This document shows positions 19,878 to 29,533 of a stretch of 64,000 nucleotides of DNA, in pieces; position 1 is the stretch's first letter; each line of letters starts with the position of its first letter. The notes beneath the pieces were generated by a model, which saw nothing but the letters and a program-made list of their open reading frames with translations, did no database searches and was not told where the DNA came from. This DNA is from Orbaceae bacterium ESL0721 (GTDB lineage: Bacteria > Pseudomonadota > Gammaproteobacteria > Enterobacterales > Orbaceae), in the NCBI GenBank assembly GCA_029433365.1, contig JAQTHZ010000001.1:496001-560000 (forward strand), in the 5' to 3' direction. Made by a program: the position numbers and the translations under genes.

Positions 19878-19932
19878 TTCTATAAAACAGTTCTATAAAA
19901 TCAGTTCTATAAAATCAGTTCTATAAAATCAG
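19878..19932 (+). repeat. 14-bp tandem repeat, four units
   Basis: TTCTATAAAATCAG occurs three times exactly (19891-19932), preceded by a 13-bp variant (19878-19890). Further degenerate ATATCAGTA-type units continue to about 19985. Non-coding, between moeA and the EamA gene. Confidence 0.85.
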
Positions 19933-19984
19933 TACCAAAATATCAGCACAACAATATCAATATATCAGAATCTAAATATCAGTA

Positions 19985-20413
19985 CTAAAATAGCGCAACT
20001 AAAATTGCACCAATTGCGATCATAGCTACCCCTAATCCTGCGGTTAAAGAGATCTTCTCGCCAAACAGAATAGCGGCAAAAATGACAGCAAAAACAACGC
20101 TTAATTTATCGATTGGGGCAACTTGTGACACCTTGCCCACCTTAATTGCCATAAAGTAGAATAGCCAAGAGAGCGCACCAGCAACGCCACTCAAAGCAAT
20201 AATGAATAACGCTTTTTTATCATTCAAAAAGGTACTAACCAAATTAAGTTTGCCCTGTACAACCACAACACCCACTAAAAAGATCGCCATTACGATTGAT
20301 CGAATGGCGGTTGCAGTATTAGCATCTAAATGGTGTAGACCAATTTTACCTAAAATAGCAACAAACGCTGCCATCAGAGCTGAAAGCAGTGCATAAATGA
20401 GCCATGCACTCAT
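19985..20413 (-). CDS. EamA-family small transporter
   Basis: Inner-membrane protein of 142 residues with about five helices, corresponding to a single EamA (DMT-superfamily) domain. WLIYALLSALMAAFVAILGKIGL at the N-terminus and SWLFYFMAIKVGKVSQVAPIDKLSVVFAVI are typical. Half-size EamA proteins act as dimers; the substrate is unknown. I start it at the ATG at 20413 because GGAGAG sits 5-10 nt upstream; the alternative ATG at 20425 lies inside the preceding lipoprotein gene. The stop of that gene is 1 nt upstream, so the two are coupled. Confidence 0.8.
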   Translation of the reverse strand: MSAWLIYALLSALMAAFVAILGKIGLHHLDANTATAIRSIVMAIFLVGVVVVQGKLNLVSTFLNDKKALFIIALSGVAGALSWLFYFMAIKVGKVSQVAPIDKLSVVFAVIFAAILFGEKISLTAGLGVAMIAIGAILVALF

Positions 20414-20414
20414 T

Positions 20415-20639
20415 TTACTCTCCATTAATTCGATTTATTTCAATCATATACTGTTTATTATTCGGATTATTTTCACACTGCTGAGAGTTGCTCATCACCC
20501 CATCACACCCCTCTAATACGCCATGCGGTTTAGACCATTTAGCCCTGTTCTCGCCCTCTTGATTACTATTTTTACCACCACAGCTGATTAAGCCAATGCT
20601 AAGAAGAGTCGCTATTAAAGCAATGATTGTTGTTTTCAT
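20415..20639 (-). CDS. small lipoprotein of unknown function
   Basis: Lipoprotein of 74 residues. The signal MKTTIIALIATLLSIGLISCGG has a lipobox (LISC). The mature part is about 55 polar residues including a possible Cys pair (EGCDG, QQCEN) that could form a disulfide. ATG is preceded by GGAGAAATTT. It is the first gene of a two-gene unit with the EamA protein. I do not recognise the family beyond that. Confidence 0.65.
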   Translation of the reverse strand: MKTTIIALIATLLSIGLISCGGKNSNQEGENRAKWSKPHGVLEGCDGVMSNSQQCENNPNNKQYMIEINRINGE

Positions 20640-20670
20640 AAATTTCTCCGATTTGGTTAACTTTTAATTT

Positions 20671-20715
20671 GATAGAACAGTATTTAATAGAACGGTATTT
20701 GATAGAACAGTATTA
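20671..20715 (+). repeat. 15-bp tandem repeat, three units
   Basis: GATAGAACAGTATTT and two near-identical units (one or two mismatches) lie upstream of the lipoprotein gene, in its likely promoter region. Confidence 0.8.
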
Positions 20716-20894
20716 TTAGTAACAGTCGAAAGTATATACTGATTAGTGGTTAAAATGTACTCTTTTGTTTTGCTTGTAGATTTCCATTTAGCACCACTAA
20801 AAGGTAATATATCAAGATGCAGCAATTCGGCATTAACTATATAGACTATTGCACAATTATTACTAACTTCTTCTATTACAAATCTATTTTATTT

Positions 20895-21278
20895 CTAAGC
20901 TCTTTTATTACTAACTGATTGATGACGTTCAATCTTAACCGCAACACTGTTAGCATTCACAACTGCAGTTGGTTTAGAAACTTTGACAGTTAGCCAGCTA
21001 ACTTGAAACTGATCTATAACCAGATTAGCCACCTCTTCCGCAACCCGCTCGATTAAGCCAAAACTATTTGCCTCTACATAATGGGTAATCGCTTGGCTCA
21101 CTTTAAAGTAATCTAAACAGAGGTCAACATCATCACTACTGCCCGCAGGCTGATTATTCCAAGCCATCTCTAGATCGATCACCAACTTCTGTTTAATCTC
21201 TTGCTCAAAATCATAAACACCAATGGTGGTAATTACGGTTAATCCTTCAATAAAGACGCGATCAGTTGGCACTGTCAT
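20895..21278 (-). CDS. folB: dihydroneopterin aldolase
   Basis: Folate-pathway enzyme that cleaves 7,8-dihydroneopterin. Length is 127 residues. DRVFIEGLTVITTIGVYDFEQ is the family start, with Glu in the active-site region; DLCLDYFKVSQAITHYVEANSFGLIERVAEEVANLV contains the catalytic segment; VKVSKPTAVVNANSVAVKIER is the conserved C-terminus. It is a single gene divergent from rsmE. Confidence 0.93.
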   Translation of the reverse strand: MTVPTDRVFIEGLTVITTIGVYDFEQEIKQKLVIDLEMAWNNQPAGSSDDVDLCLDYFKVSQAITHYVEANSFGLIERVAEEVANLVIDQFQVSWLTVKVSKPTAVVNANSVAVKIERHQSVSNKRA

Positions 21279-21359
21279 TATAAAACTCTCCTTAAATAAA
21301 AATGGGTAATTTGGATAAATAGAGATTCTCGAATCTTGGCAAAGTACGCTATAATTCAG

Positions 21360-21460
21360 ATTATATTATCGAATAGTGATAGATAATAGTTTGAAGTAGA
21401 TAATTGTTAGAAATAGATAATTGTTATAAATTGATAATAGTTTGAAATAACCAGATTAAG
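21360..21460 (+). repeat. degenerate tandem repeats upstream of rsmE
   Basis: Blocks of the type AGATAATAGTTTGAA and AGATAATTGTTA alternate across about 100 bp between folB and rsmE. They are imperfect and non-coding. Confidence 0.5.
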
Positions 21461-21489
21461 CTAATAATTTTTTAGGTGACCTCTTTATC

Positions 21490-22215
21490 ATGCCCCGAAT
21501 TTTTCAACCCTATACCATCCCCGAAAACCAAACTATCACGTTAGATGACGACGCATTTAATCATCTCGTCCGTGTACTGCGGATGCAAAAAGGTGAAACA
21601 GTTATCCTCTTTGACGGATCAAATCGGACGACTAGCGCCGAGATTATCGACATTACTAAAAAAACGATCTCGGTAAAAACCGCAAGCTCGGTGTTAGATA
21701 ATCGCGAGTCACCGCTTGCGATCCATTTGGGGCAGGTGATCTCACGCGGCGAAAAGATGGAGTTCACCATCCAAAAAGCGGTCGAGCTAGGGGCGCAATC
21801 GATTACCCCGCTACTCTCTGAAAGGTGCGGAGTCAAATTAACCTCAGAGCGACTAGAGAAAAAAGTTGAGCAGTGGCAAAAAATTATTATTTCAGCTTGT
21901 GAGCAGTGTGGTCGTAACACTATCCCAACCATTAACCCCGTTATTAAATTGGAGGAGTGGTGTCAACAGTTACCAGATGGCTTAAAATTGACCCTAAACC
22001 CTAAAGCAAAACAGGGAATTAAAGGGTTAACCCTAAAACATTCTGCTATTTTCCTGCTTATTGGCCCTGAAGGTGGACTATCAGATTCAGAGATCGCACT
22101 TACCCATAATTACCAATTTACCGATATTTTACTTGGCCCGCGTGTACTGCGTACCGAAACAGCAGCCCTAACCGTGTTAACCGCGTTACAGGTTCAATTT
22201 GGTGATTTAGGTTAA
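21490..22215 (+). CDS. rsmE: 16S rRNA U1498 N3-methyltransferase
   Basis: SPOUT-family methyltransferase acting on U1498 of 16S rRNA. Length is 241 residues. PRIFQPY at the start, [21 protein letters not shown], the PUA-like N-terminal domain, and the knot motifs [14 protein letters not shown] and [21 protein letters not shown] are all present. A copy of the AACCCTAAAACATT motif lies inside the gene (22029-22042), encoding Leu-Thr-Leu-Lys-His. It starts a block also found in E. coli: rsmE, gshB, yqgE, ruvX. Confidence 0.95.
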   Translation: MPRIFQPYTIPENQTITLDDDAFNHLVRVLRMQKGETVILFDGSNRTTSAEIIDITKKTISVKTASSVLDNRESPLAIHLGQVISRGEKMEFTIQKAVELGAQSITPLLSERCGVKLTSERLEKKVEQWQKIIISACEQCGRNTIPTINPVIKLEEWCQQLPDGLKLTLNPKAKQGIKGLTLKHSAIFLLIGPEGGLSDSEIALTHNYQFTDILLGPRVLRTETAALTVLTALQVQFGDLG

Positions 22216-22427
22216 AGTTAAATGGTGAGATCATTATGATCACGCTTTGCAACAGCGCAGGTTGCGCGTATGATAAACCCAATTAATAAAGCCAGTTAAT
22301 AAAAACAGTTAATAAAACCAAGAGAATAGATAAGTTGATAAATTAAATAGTAACTTGCAGTTAACTGCAAAACAGATTTAATTATCAACTATAGTCGTCA
22401 ACATTAATCATCAACAGAGGAGTCGCC

Positions 22428-23387
22428 ATGATCAAGCTCGGCATTGTGATGGATCCCATTAGTCAGATAAAAATCAAAAAAGATACCAGCTTTGCGATGT
22501 TGCAAGAGGCGCAAAAACGGGGCTACCAACTCTACTATATGGAGATGAATGATCTCTTTTTACGCGACGGCGAAACCTATGCCACAACACGCACTATCAC
22601 AGTTTATAACAGTACCGAAAAATGGTTTGAGTTTGGTGAAGAAAAGACCCTCCCACTTGCTGATCTTGATGTGATCTTAATGCGTAAAGATCCCCCTTTC
22701 GACACTGAATTTATCTATGCTACCTATCTCCTCGAACGCGCTGAAGAGCGGGGCGTTTTGATTGTCAATAGGCCACAAAGTTTACGCGACTGTAACGAGA
22801 AACTTTTTACTGCATGGTTCGCCCAATTCACACCACCAAATCTTGTTACCCGCCAAGCCAAACAGTTAAAAGCTTTTCATAAAGAGCATGAGGATATTAT
22901 CCTCAAACCGCTTGATGGTATGGGTGGCTCTTCCATCTTCCGCGTCAAAAAAGATGATCCAAATCTATCAGTTATTATTGAAACACTCACCCATAACAGT
23001 ACTCAGTTCTGTATGGCGCAAAAATTTATACCAGCAATCAAAGATGGCGATAAACGTGTTTTAGTTATTGATGGTAAACCAGTCCCCTACTGCCTCGCAC
23101 GTATTCCGCCACAAGGTGAGACACGTGGTAACTTAGCTGCTGGTGGTCATGGTGAAGTTCGCCCACTATCTGAGAGTGACCTACGTATTGCCAATGCGAT
23201 AGCCCCAACCCTAAAACAGAAAGGGCTTATTTTTGTTGGACTCGATATTATTGGCGATAAGTTAACCGAAATTAATGTTACCAGCCCAACTTGTGTTAGA
23301 GAGATCGAGACCGCAGTACCCGAACTCTCCATTATGGGCATGTTAATGGATGCCATCGAACAACGATTACAATTGAAAAAAAATTAA
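22428..23387 (+). CDS. gshB: glutathione synthetase
   Basis: ATP-grasp enzyme that joins gamma-glutamylcysteine and glycine. Length is 319 residues. MIKLGIVMDPISQIKIKKDTS is the family start; DVILMRKDPPFDTEFIYATYLLE, KPLDGMGGSSIFRV (ATP-binding loop), RIPPQGETRGNLAAGGHGEVRPL and EINVTSPTCVREIE (metal/ATP site) are conserved. AGGAG lies 7 nt before the ATG. An acetyltransferase gene follows 11 nt later, so the two probably share a transcript. gshA is not in the window. Confidence 0.96.
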   Translation: MIKLGIVMDPISQIKIKKDTSFAMLQEAQKRGYQLYYMEMNDLFLRDGETYATTRTITVYNSTEKWFEFGEEKTLPLADLDVILMRKDPPFDTEFIYATYLLERAEERGVLIVNRPQSLRDCNEKLFTAWFAQFTPPNLVTRQAKQLKAFHKEHEDIILKPLDGMGGSSIFRVKKDDPNLSVIIETLTHNSTQFCMAQKFIPAIKDGDKRVLVIDGKPVPYCLARIPPQGETRGNLAAGGHGEVRPLSESDLRIANAIAPTLKQKGLIFVGLDIIGDKLTEINVTSPTCVREIETAVPELSIMGMLMDAIEQRLQLKKN

Positions 23388-23398
23388 GCGAGAAAAAT

Positions 23399-23851
23399 AT
23401 GATTAGAGAGTATCAACCAGCAGATTTAGATGCAATTATGAAGATCTGGCTACAGGGAAATGAACAGGCTCACCCTTTTATTGATCCGGAATTTTTTAAA
23501 CAGAACTATGAGATGGTGAAACTATTTATACCTATGTCAACCGTCTACGTGCAAGATCTCGATGGTGTGAAAGGATTTATTGGATTGACTGAAAATTTCA
23601 TCTCTGGACTCTACGTTGATGAAGCTTACCGCCGCCAAGGCATTGGTCATGCATTAATCACCAAAGCTAAACAGTTACATAATGAGTTAGTGACAACCGT
23701 TTATAAACAGAATCCTGCTGCGGTTGAGTTCTTTGAGGCGCAAGAATTTTTTATCACATCTGAATCGATCAATGAAGAGACTGGCGAGCTTGAGTACATG
23801 ATGGTCTGTAATGTCGCCCATACCATTAAAATTGGTAAATGCGCGCTGTAA
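23399..23851 (+). CDS. GNAT-family N-acetyltransferase
   Basis: Acetyltransferase of 150 residues. MIREYQPADLDAIMKIWLQGNEQAHPFID and GLYVDEAYRRQGIGHALITKAK contain the acetyl-CoA binding motif (RRQGIG) of the GNAT fold. It looks like the YjaB subgroup. It lies 11 nt after gshB and is followed by a terminator. The substrate is unknown. This gene interrupts the usual gshB-yqgE order. Confidence 0.85.
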   Translation: MIREYQPADLDAIMKIWLQGNEQAHPFIDPEFFKQNYEMVKLFIPMSTVYVQDLDGVKGFIGLTENFISGLYVDEAYRRQGIGHALITKAKQLHNELVTTVYKQNPAAVEFFEAQEFFITSESINEETGELEYMMVCNVAHTIKIGKCAL

Positions 23852-23950
23852 CAGTTGTTAATACTGTATCTATAATAACAAACGGTTATCGATCATTTAT
23901 TAGTTACTAATAATAAATTATTAATAATTAATCAGATGAGTAGATAACAG

Positions 23951-23983
23951 AACGGTTGAGTTGTTAATCTCAACCGTTTTTTT
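23951..23983 (+). terminator. terminator after gshB-acetyltransferase unit
   Basis: AACGGTTGAG pairs with CTCAACCGTT (10 bp, 8-nt loop) and is followed by seven T residues. Strong intrinsic terminator 100 bp after the GNAT stop. Confidence 0.92.
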
Positions 23984-24089
23984 ACCCCTTTTGGCAAAGT
24001 TTCTTTAACTGTCTATGATTTGCAGTAACCATATAGATAGATAACGGAATAAAATATTACATAAAGAAGACAATATAAGTTATCACCTT

Positions 24090-24647
24090 ATGAATTTAAA
24101 AAACCATTTTATTGTGGCTATGCCAACGTTAACTGATCCACTATTTAGCCAGTCAGTCATCTACATCTGCGAACATAATCGTGAAGGTGCTATGGGTATC
24201 ATCATCAATAAACCGATCTTTGATCTCAATATCGCAACACTCTTAGTTAAATTAGATCTTACCGCACCCAAAACCTGTGCTGAACTTGAGTTCCCCGTTT
24301 TTGCCGGTGGCCCACTCTCTGAGGATCAAGGTTTTATTCTCCACACCCCGCAAGCAGGTTTTGCTGCAAGTATTCAGGTCTCAGATGAGGTGATGATCAC
24401 AACAACCTTAGATCTATTGAAATCAATTGCAACGCCAGAGCAACCAAAAAATATGTTGGTCACGCTCGGTTATGCCGGTTGGCAAGAGCTCCAGCTTGAG
24501 CGTGAAGTTGCCGAAAATGATTGGCTGGTGACCAAAGCAGATCCGCAAATTATTTTTGAGACCCCAATTGAAGATCGCTGGCAAAAAGCGGCACAGTCAC
24601 TTGGTATTAATATCCATACCATCTCGCAGCAGATGGGCAAAGCCTAA
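24090..24647 (+). CDS. yqgE: YqgE/AlgH family protein (UPF0301)
   Basis: Protein of 185 residues of the UPF0301 family. [42 protein letters not shown] is the diagnostic N-terminus; [16 protein letters not shown] and [24 protein letters not shown] are also conserved. The molecular function is not established. It precedes ruvX by 44 nt, an association widely conserved in gammaproteobacteria. Confidence 0.92.
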   Translation: MNLKNHFIVAMPTLTDPLFSQSVIYICEHNREGAMGIIINKPIFDLNIATLLVKLDLTAPKTCAELEFPVFAGGPLSEDQGFILHTPQAGFAASIQVSDEVMITTTLDLLKSIATPEQPKNMLVTLGYAGWQELQLEREVAENDWLVTKADPQIIFETPIEDRWQKAAQSLGINIHTISQQMGKA

Positions 24648-24691
24648 AACAAAAAAAGCTATTTTTATCATTTTTTAAGGAATCTCACACA

Positions 24692-25102
24692 ATGGCAACC
24701 ATTATTGCGTTTGATTTTGGTACCTTTAGTATCGGCTCAGCTATTGGGCAAGATATCACCAAAACCGCCACTGCCCTACGCGCCTTTAAAGCCCGCGATG
24801 GTGTCCCCAACTGGCAAGAGATTGAAAAAACCTTAACCGAGTGGCAACCAGACTATTTAGTGGTAGGGCTGCCACTCAATATGGATGGCACAGAACAGCC
24901 ATTAACAGCGCGAGCGCGCAAATTTGCCAACCGGTTACATGGTCGATTCGGTTATCAAGTCCATCTGCAAGATGAACGTCTCTCAACGGTTGAGGCGAAA
25001 GCAAACATGTTTGCCTCCCGCGGCTTTAAAGCGCTGCAAAAAGGTGACATTGATGCGACATCTGCCGTGATTATTTTAGAGAGCTGGTTTGAGGCGCACT
25101 GA
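24692..25102 (+). CDS. ruvX: YqgF/RuvX Holliday-junction resolvase-like protein
   Basis: RNase H-fold nuclease of 136 residues, implicated in 16S rRNA 5'-end maturation and annotated as a putative Holliday-junction resolvase. [17 protein letters not shown] carries the first catalytic Asp; note GTFSIGSA rather than the usual [34 protein letters not shown] and [14 protein letters not shown] are family motifs. It is the last core gene before the accessory island. Confidence 0.93.
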   Translation: MATIIAFDFGTFSIGSAIGQDITKTATALRAFKARDGVPNWQEIEKTLTEWQPDYLVVGLPLNMDGTEQPLTARARKFANRLHGRFGYQVHLQDERLSTVEAKANMFASRGFKALQKGDIDATSAVIILESWFEAH

Positions 25103-25208
25103 CCAAACTCATCACTTAAACAGATATTGATAAGCTTTTTAATTAAATGGTTTACGTTTGAATAGTAGATTTGGATAGAAGCTTTAAATAAAGATTGGTG
25201 TAGTAGAA

Positions 25209-25230
25209 GCAGTTAACTCTATGTAACTGC
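25209..25230 (-). terminator. hairpin past adhesin copy 1
   Basis: GCAGTTA and TAACTGC form a 7-bp stem between ruvX and the minus-strand adhesin gene. Weak T-run on either side; a possible shared terminator. Confidence 0.4.
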
Positions 25231-25267
25231 CTCTATTTAAAATTGGGATTAATAAAATTGAGGTTAA

Positions 25268-26768
25268 TTAAGGTGTAACACAGGCATTTGCATACCACTC
25301 GAACATGGAATCAGCATAATTTACCCAGCCACCATAAGAGTCAGCATAGTACTTATTATTGGCATCATAACTTTCAGCCGCCCAATATGAGACAACATCA
25401 AAATCACTCTCTTGATAGATACTTTTATCACTTTGATCACCAGAATTATCCATATTGCCCCACTCAGAGAATAGCCCGCCACCAATTCGGCGTTGGTAAG
25501 TGGTCGATTGCCCTGCAAGTCCACCCGTCCATCCCTTGTTTGGTTCATTAGCATTAGTGTACTCTACTATCTTAGGAGTACGATAACGACTTCCATAAGT
25601 GTTTTGACAATAACTATTATCCCATCCACTAGTTGCTCGTCCTGGTTTTGCAATAAACCATTTGCTAATGGTGAAACTGTAAATGGCATTACTTTTAGAT
25701 GAGTCTGAATAGAGGATAAAGGTAGTTGGAGTAAAGGATTGAGCATATTCTGGTGTTGCGCCATTACGCGGACCAGTTAGCTTAACTTTTGCCATATTAC
25801 TACCCGCATCAGTGATAACTAAATTTACCGGTGAAGAGGCAGGACTTTTGCTATAAGTGACATTTTTACCTAATCCATCAGTTAAGATGAGATTAAAAAA
25901 CAGCCCATGCGCCCCCATGGTTGGGAAGTTAGCTGACGGATTGGTCAGTGATTGCAGACGAAAGCCTCTATCTGGCATCCACTGTGAAGCAGGGCCATCT
26001 ACATCGACAAATGATGCCCAAGGTCCCAACCCCTGCCTAGAGTGTTTATGCGTACTACTGTAATCAAGATTGGGTTGTGCAAAGCAGGCAACCGGTGAAC
26101 CTGTTTTCGGTTTTATATAGTAGTCAACTGTTGCACTACCTAACTCCTTGACGCGGGGATTACCATATTGGGTGGTTAATGTCCCTGATGCTGATATTGT
26201 CACTTTATATGGCTGATTACAGAGCGACGGAATAGATGCACGATCTACCGCCTGCCCAAAAACATCACTAATTTTCATCGAGATATTACCAGTCGCAGTG
26301 ATACCATCTTGCCCATCACCATTATCATCACCCCAATAGTTATAGGGTTCATGCACTAGATCATTTAAGTTAATACTACCCAATGTTTTAGGGATGAAGG
26401 AGGTAATATCGGCAAAACTTTGCTTCTCGACCGGTAAAATAATCGGTTTCTCAACTGTTGAAGGGTTGTTGGTTTTGTTGAATGATCTCCCGTCTGATAG
26501 CGTGATATCTAATAACTCCTCTGCACGCTCTACTTTTGTTTTGCCCTGATCAAAAGTGAAATAGGGCTCATCACCCATAACTGTTTGATTAGTAACAGCA
26601 GTTAATGCGGCTATCGCTGGAAAAATTGGTATAAAAAGAGGAACGATAATAGATGGGGAATATGTGAGTAGTGAATAAAAAAAGTTTAATATATTACTGG
26701 CGTTTGGCGTTTGGCGTTTGGCGTTTGGCGTTTGGCGTTTGGCGTTTGGCGTTTGGCGTTTCAAGCAT
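25268..26768 (-). CDS. phase-variable DUF823-type adhesin, copy 1 (phase OFF)
   Basis: Secreted surface protein, first of four paralogs. The start is the ATG at 26766-26768, aligned with the starts and RBS regions of copies 2 and 4. From it the ribosome reads MLETPNAKRQ, crosses nine 7-bp repeats, then meets TAA: the gene is OFF. The downstream frame is intact to 25268 and gives a signal peptide (NFFYSLLTYSPSIIVPLFIPIFPAIAA) and a mature region with YFTFDQGKTKVERAEELLDITLSDG, the acidic DDNGDGQDG motif, and a C-terminal lectin-like segment (GGLFSEWGNMDN...YWAAES...WYANACVTP). Eight or eleven repeats would give about 497 or more residues in frame. A long in-frame reading from a TTG at 26920 exists but would bury the signal peptide. 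DUF823 assignment is from memory. Confidence 0.78.
26699..26761 (-). repeat. heptanucleotide array, 9 x AAACGCC
   Basis: Nine perfect 7-bp units (63 bp) start 4 nt after the ATG of adhesin copy 1. Encodes KRQTPNA in any frame. With nine units the ATG is out of frame with the body. 8 or 11 units would be ON. Confidence 0.95.
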
Positions 26769-26858
26769 TTTAATTTTTCCCATCTTTCTCTGCAAGATCT
26801 TTTTTGAATGAAAAAATTATATGTTTTATTAATTTTAATAGAAAGTTTTTGAACCAAC

Positions 26859-26879
26859 TTTATTGTAAAGAATTGTAAA
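26859..26879 (-). promoter_or_regulatory. shared TTTACA element upstream of adhesin copy 1
   Basis: Minus-strand TTTACA-(4 nt)-TTTACAATAAA, 91 bp before the ATG. It differs by one base from the identical elements of copies 2 and 4. Confidence 0.65.
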
Positions 26880-27018
26880 TATGATAATGAGTTAGAAGTT
26901 GCTAAATTGAAAAGCGTCAAAAAATAGCATTTTACATTGATGAACTGTTTTCAATTGATAATTAGTTTTAAAATTGATAAAAAGTCAGAATTGTTTAGTT
27001 ATAAACTTCACTTTTTTG

Positions 27019-27250
27019 GATAGGCTACACTAATTCATACAAATTTTTTAGGAGTACGGTAAATTTATCACTTAAAAGAGGAATTAAAGATGAATAGATT
27101 AAACGACCAAGACGAAAATTTAATGATGATTTTAAACTACAGATGGTTAATCTATATCAGCATGGTAAATCACGTAGTGAACTAATCAATGAATATAATT
27201 TAACACCATTTGATCGTTAGATCACCCAGACAACTCAAAGCGGCTCATTC
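27019..27250 (+). mobile_element. IS3-family remnant (end plus orfA fragment)
   Basis: The plus strand shows a presumed IS end (CTACACTAATTCATACAA at about 27028) and an ATG at 27090 (MNRLNDQDEN). After a frameshift the reading DDFKLQMVNLYQHGKSRSEL (about 27123-27183), continuing INEYNLTPFDR, stop, ITQTTQSGSFKTK, matches the N-terminal helix-turn-helix of IS150-like OrfA. Internal stop, frameshift and loss of everything downstream show a dead relic. The same end sequence recurs at about 36752. A copy of AACCCTAAAACATTTT follows at 27261. Confidence 0.8.
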
Positions 27251-27260
27251 AAAACAAAAC

Positions 27261-27276
27261 AACCCTAAAACATTTT
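27261..27276 (+). repeat. copy of the AACCCTAAAACATTTT motif
   Basis: Exact 16-bp copy adjoining the IS remnant, about 240 bp upstream of the toxin gene. Confidence 0.7.
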
Positions 27277-27514
27277 TACAGATTTTGATCTTAAAACCTT
27301 TGCCACAATAGCCGGAAGTTGTTTATCTCAGTGTTATCAAACAGATAAAAAACAGCCATATTGGTGATTAAGATCATAAAAACATCTACTCTCACTTGCA
27401 GTTAACTCATTCCATGCTAAGATCGCGCTGATTTTTTTCAAGAAAATTTTATAACAAAAAATAATTTTAAACTTAAATCTAATAACAATAAAACCAAGAA
27501 TGGAATAGGGATAG

Positions 27515-29533
27515 ATGTATCATTATCAGTTATTGTCAGCCGATGCGTGGCAGGATGAGAGCGCTCGTTTGGCCGGTTTAGACTATTTTAGTCGCCCAAA
27601 ACGGATTAAACATTTTTATGATTCAGATTACCGTGATGTTGTTAAGAAGTTAGTTGCTGATCCAGAGTCGTGTAAAGATTTTTACCAAGTATTACAACAA
27701 GTTGGACTGCCTTACCAAACTTACTACCACAAAATCCCCGATAAAGTTGCACAAGTTTTAGCTACCGCGCTCTTTACTGAAAGCGCGATTCTGCTAGAGC
27801 TACCACTACCCAGTTGGATTTACAATAATTCGACATTTAACAGCGCTTACGTTAAGAAAAAGTTTAAAAAAATACCCTACTATCAACCTGATGATAGCTG
27901 GATTACGGTTGATTTGGTTAACCATAGACCAGAGCTTATCGCTATTCGAGATGGTGCAAACATCCATAAGCAGCTTTTTACAATAGAGACTAGCGGAGAG
28001 GAGATATTTTTAAGGCACTGTGACCCGTTTTCGGCAACTAAAGTGCTGCCAAAGGTGCACCTATTAATTGGTGGTAATCAAGGGGATACCGATTTAACGC
28101 TACGGGGCGAAAAGCAGCTAAACGTTAAAAAGCAAGCACAGGCGTGGCTTGATGAATTAAGTAACCTACTGCGCTCGGGTAACTCGCCATTTACAACCCT
28201 ACAAGATGAAAGATTAGCTAGCATTATCAACTATGGCTTTTCCCCGCAGCACTTCTCCCCAAAATATAACTATAATAGTGAGCCCCCATTTCGCCCCGAT
28301 GAGCAGATAGGTGAGCTCTTTTATCAGATGCTACTACTCTTAAATGAGACCAAATTTATCACAGCTGTAGGGCGCATTGGTGATTTGGGTCATGATGAGA
28401 GTGAAGGGGCGATAACCCGTGACCCTACATTACTAAGGCAAACATCTATCCGGAGTATCCGCCATAGTGAAGGGTTTGATAAAACCGACTACAGTTATAA
28501 GAGTGATAAATTAGCTAGAATTGCAAATGAGTACCTAAATAGTCCACTCATCCTTGATGGCAGCGGGGGTGAAAACGATTATGAGTCTAAACTCAAAGAA
28601 CAAATTAGCCTTGATGTAAAAACCGATGAGCTAAATGATATCGAAAACCTCTACTTCACCGCCATCAAACTGCTAAAACAGCTTCGCACACCCGGTCTCA
28701 TTCGCAATATTGAAACCCGCAGAGCTTATAAACTCAAAGCCAAAAAATTAACTTATCAACATGTTGAGTTAAAACCTGCTGAAGGGTTCTATCTCAAATT
28801 TCATAAAGACCATAAATATGCCATTACATCGATTAGCGAAGGGCATAGGTTTATTGGTCGATTTAATCCGCAGGGTCTCGCCGATATCAAAGTACCACAA
28901 AAGTGGTCGCATATTGATGATTGGCAGCTTGAGACAAGCGCGGTTGATGTCTCTTTTATTGATGAATATTTTAGCCATATCGAGCCACAAAACCTTATCA
29001 ACGCAGTCGAAGGCGTAGAAATAGGTCACTCATTACTTGGTGCAACTGGCGGGCTGATTGGTGGTATAACCGGTTACCTTTACGGCAACACCATCAAATC
29101 GACCTACACCAAATATGAGAATCAAATCATCGGCGGAGCACAGGTAGCAGGTGGTCTACTAACCTTAGGCGTTGCCGGCACAATTGAAGGGGTATCACTT
29201 GGTACAGGGAGTGCTGTTGCCATTGCTTTAGGGTTTATTGGTAGTGACAATATTGCTGCTGGCATGAGCCGCATCTTAACAGATGGAGAGGTGACAACGC
29301 TTGGGGAGGATGCCATAGCTTGGTCAGGACTCGTCCCAAAAGGTTATGAAGGGATTACCTACGGACTTGTTGACTTAGCTCTTGGCAGTAAAACGATGCT
29401 CCTAAATAAAGTCCCATCTGCTGCCCACAATATCGTCTCCATCAAATACGCAACCCCTGCAGGGCTGCAGCCATCATTAATACGAGACATCAAAGTCCAT
29501 ATTGAAAAACTCTCTAAAAATAACCAAAGGTAA
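27515..29533 (+). CDS. polymorphic toxin, N-terminal part (cut by in-frame TAA)
   Basis: Large protein of 672 residues without a signal peptide or N-terminal membrane helix. I do not recognise the N-terminal domain (MYHYQLLSADAWQDESARLA). Residues about 510-575 are Gly/Ala-rich and hydrophobic (GATGGLIGGITGYLYGNT, AGGLLTLGVAGTIEG), a pre-toxin segment common in polymorphic toxins. The frame ends at TAA (29531-29533) after SKNNQR, but the same frame continues as RHEIELKEPTFNPRGSVGAADG into a nuclease-like domain ending at 30133. The parallel copy at 32060 has TAT (Tyr) at this codon, so the stop is a point nonsense mutation. Intact, it would be 872 residues. Export route unknown; a T6SS-like route is a guess. 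Confidence 0.75.
   Translation: MYHYQLLSADAWQDESARLAGLDYFSRPKRIKHFYDSDYRDVVKKLVADPESCKDFYQVLQQVGLPYQTYYHKIPDKVAQVLATALFTESAILLELPLPSWIYNNSTFNSAYVKKKFKKIPYYQPDDSWITVDLVNHRPELIAIRDGANIHKQLFTIETSGEEIFLRHCDPFSATKVLPKVHLLIGGNQGDTDLTLRGEKQLNVKKQAQAWLDELSNLLRSGNSPFTTLQDERLASIINYGFSPQHFSPKYNYNSEPPFRPDEQIGELFYQMLLLLNETKFITAVGRIGDLGHDESEGAITRDPTLLRQTSIRSIRHSEGFDKTDYSYKSDKLARIANEYLNSPLILDGSGGENDYESKLKEQISLDVKTDELNDIENLYFTAIKLLKQLRTPGLIRNIETRRAYKLKAKKLTYQHVELKPAEGFYLKFHKDHKYAITSISEGHRFIGRFNPQGLADIKVPQKWSHIDDWQLETSAVDVSFIDEYFSHIEPQNLINAVEGVEIGHSLLGATGGLIGGITGYLYGNTIKSTYTKYENQIIGGAQVAGGLLTLGVAGTIEGVSLGTGSAVAIALGFIGSDNIAAGMSRILTDGEVTTLGEDAIAWSGLVPKGYEGITYGLVDLALGSKTMLLNKVPSAAHNIVSIKYATPAGLQPSLIRDIKVHIEKLSKNNQR

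Noticed and set aside
28769-29029. Minus-strand ORFs within the toxin gene
   Set aside because: Shadows of the 672-residue coding frame with no homology or RBS.
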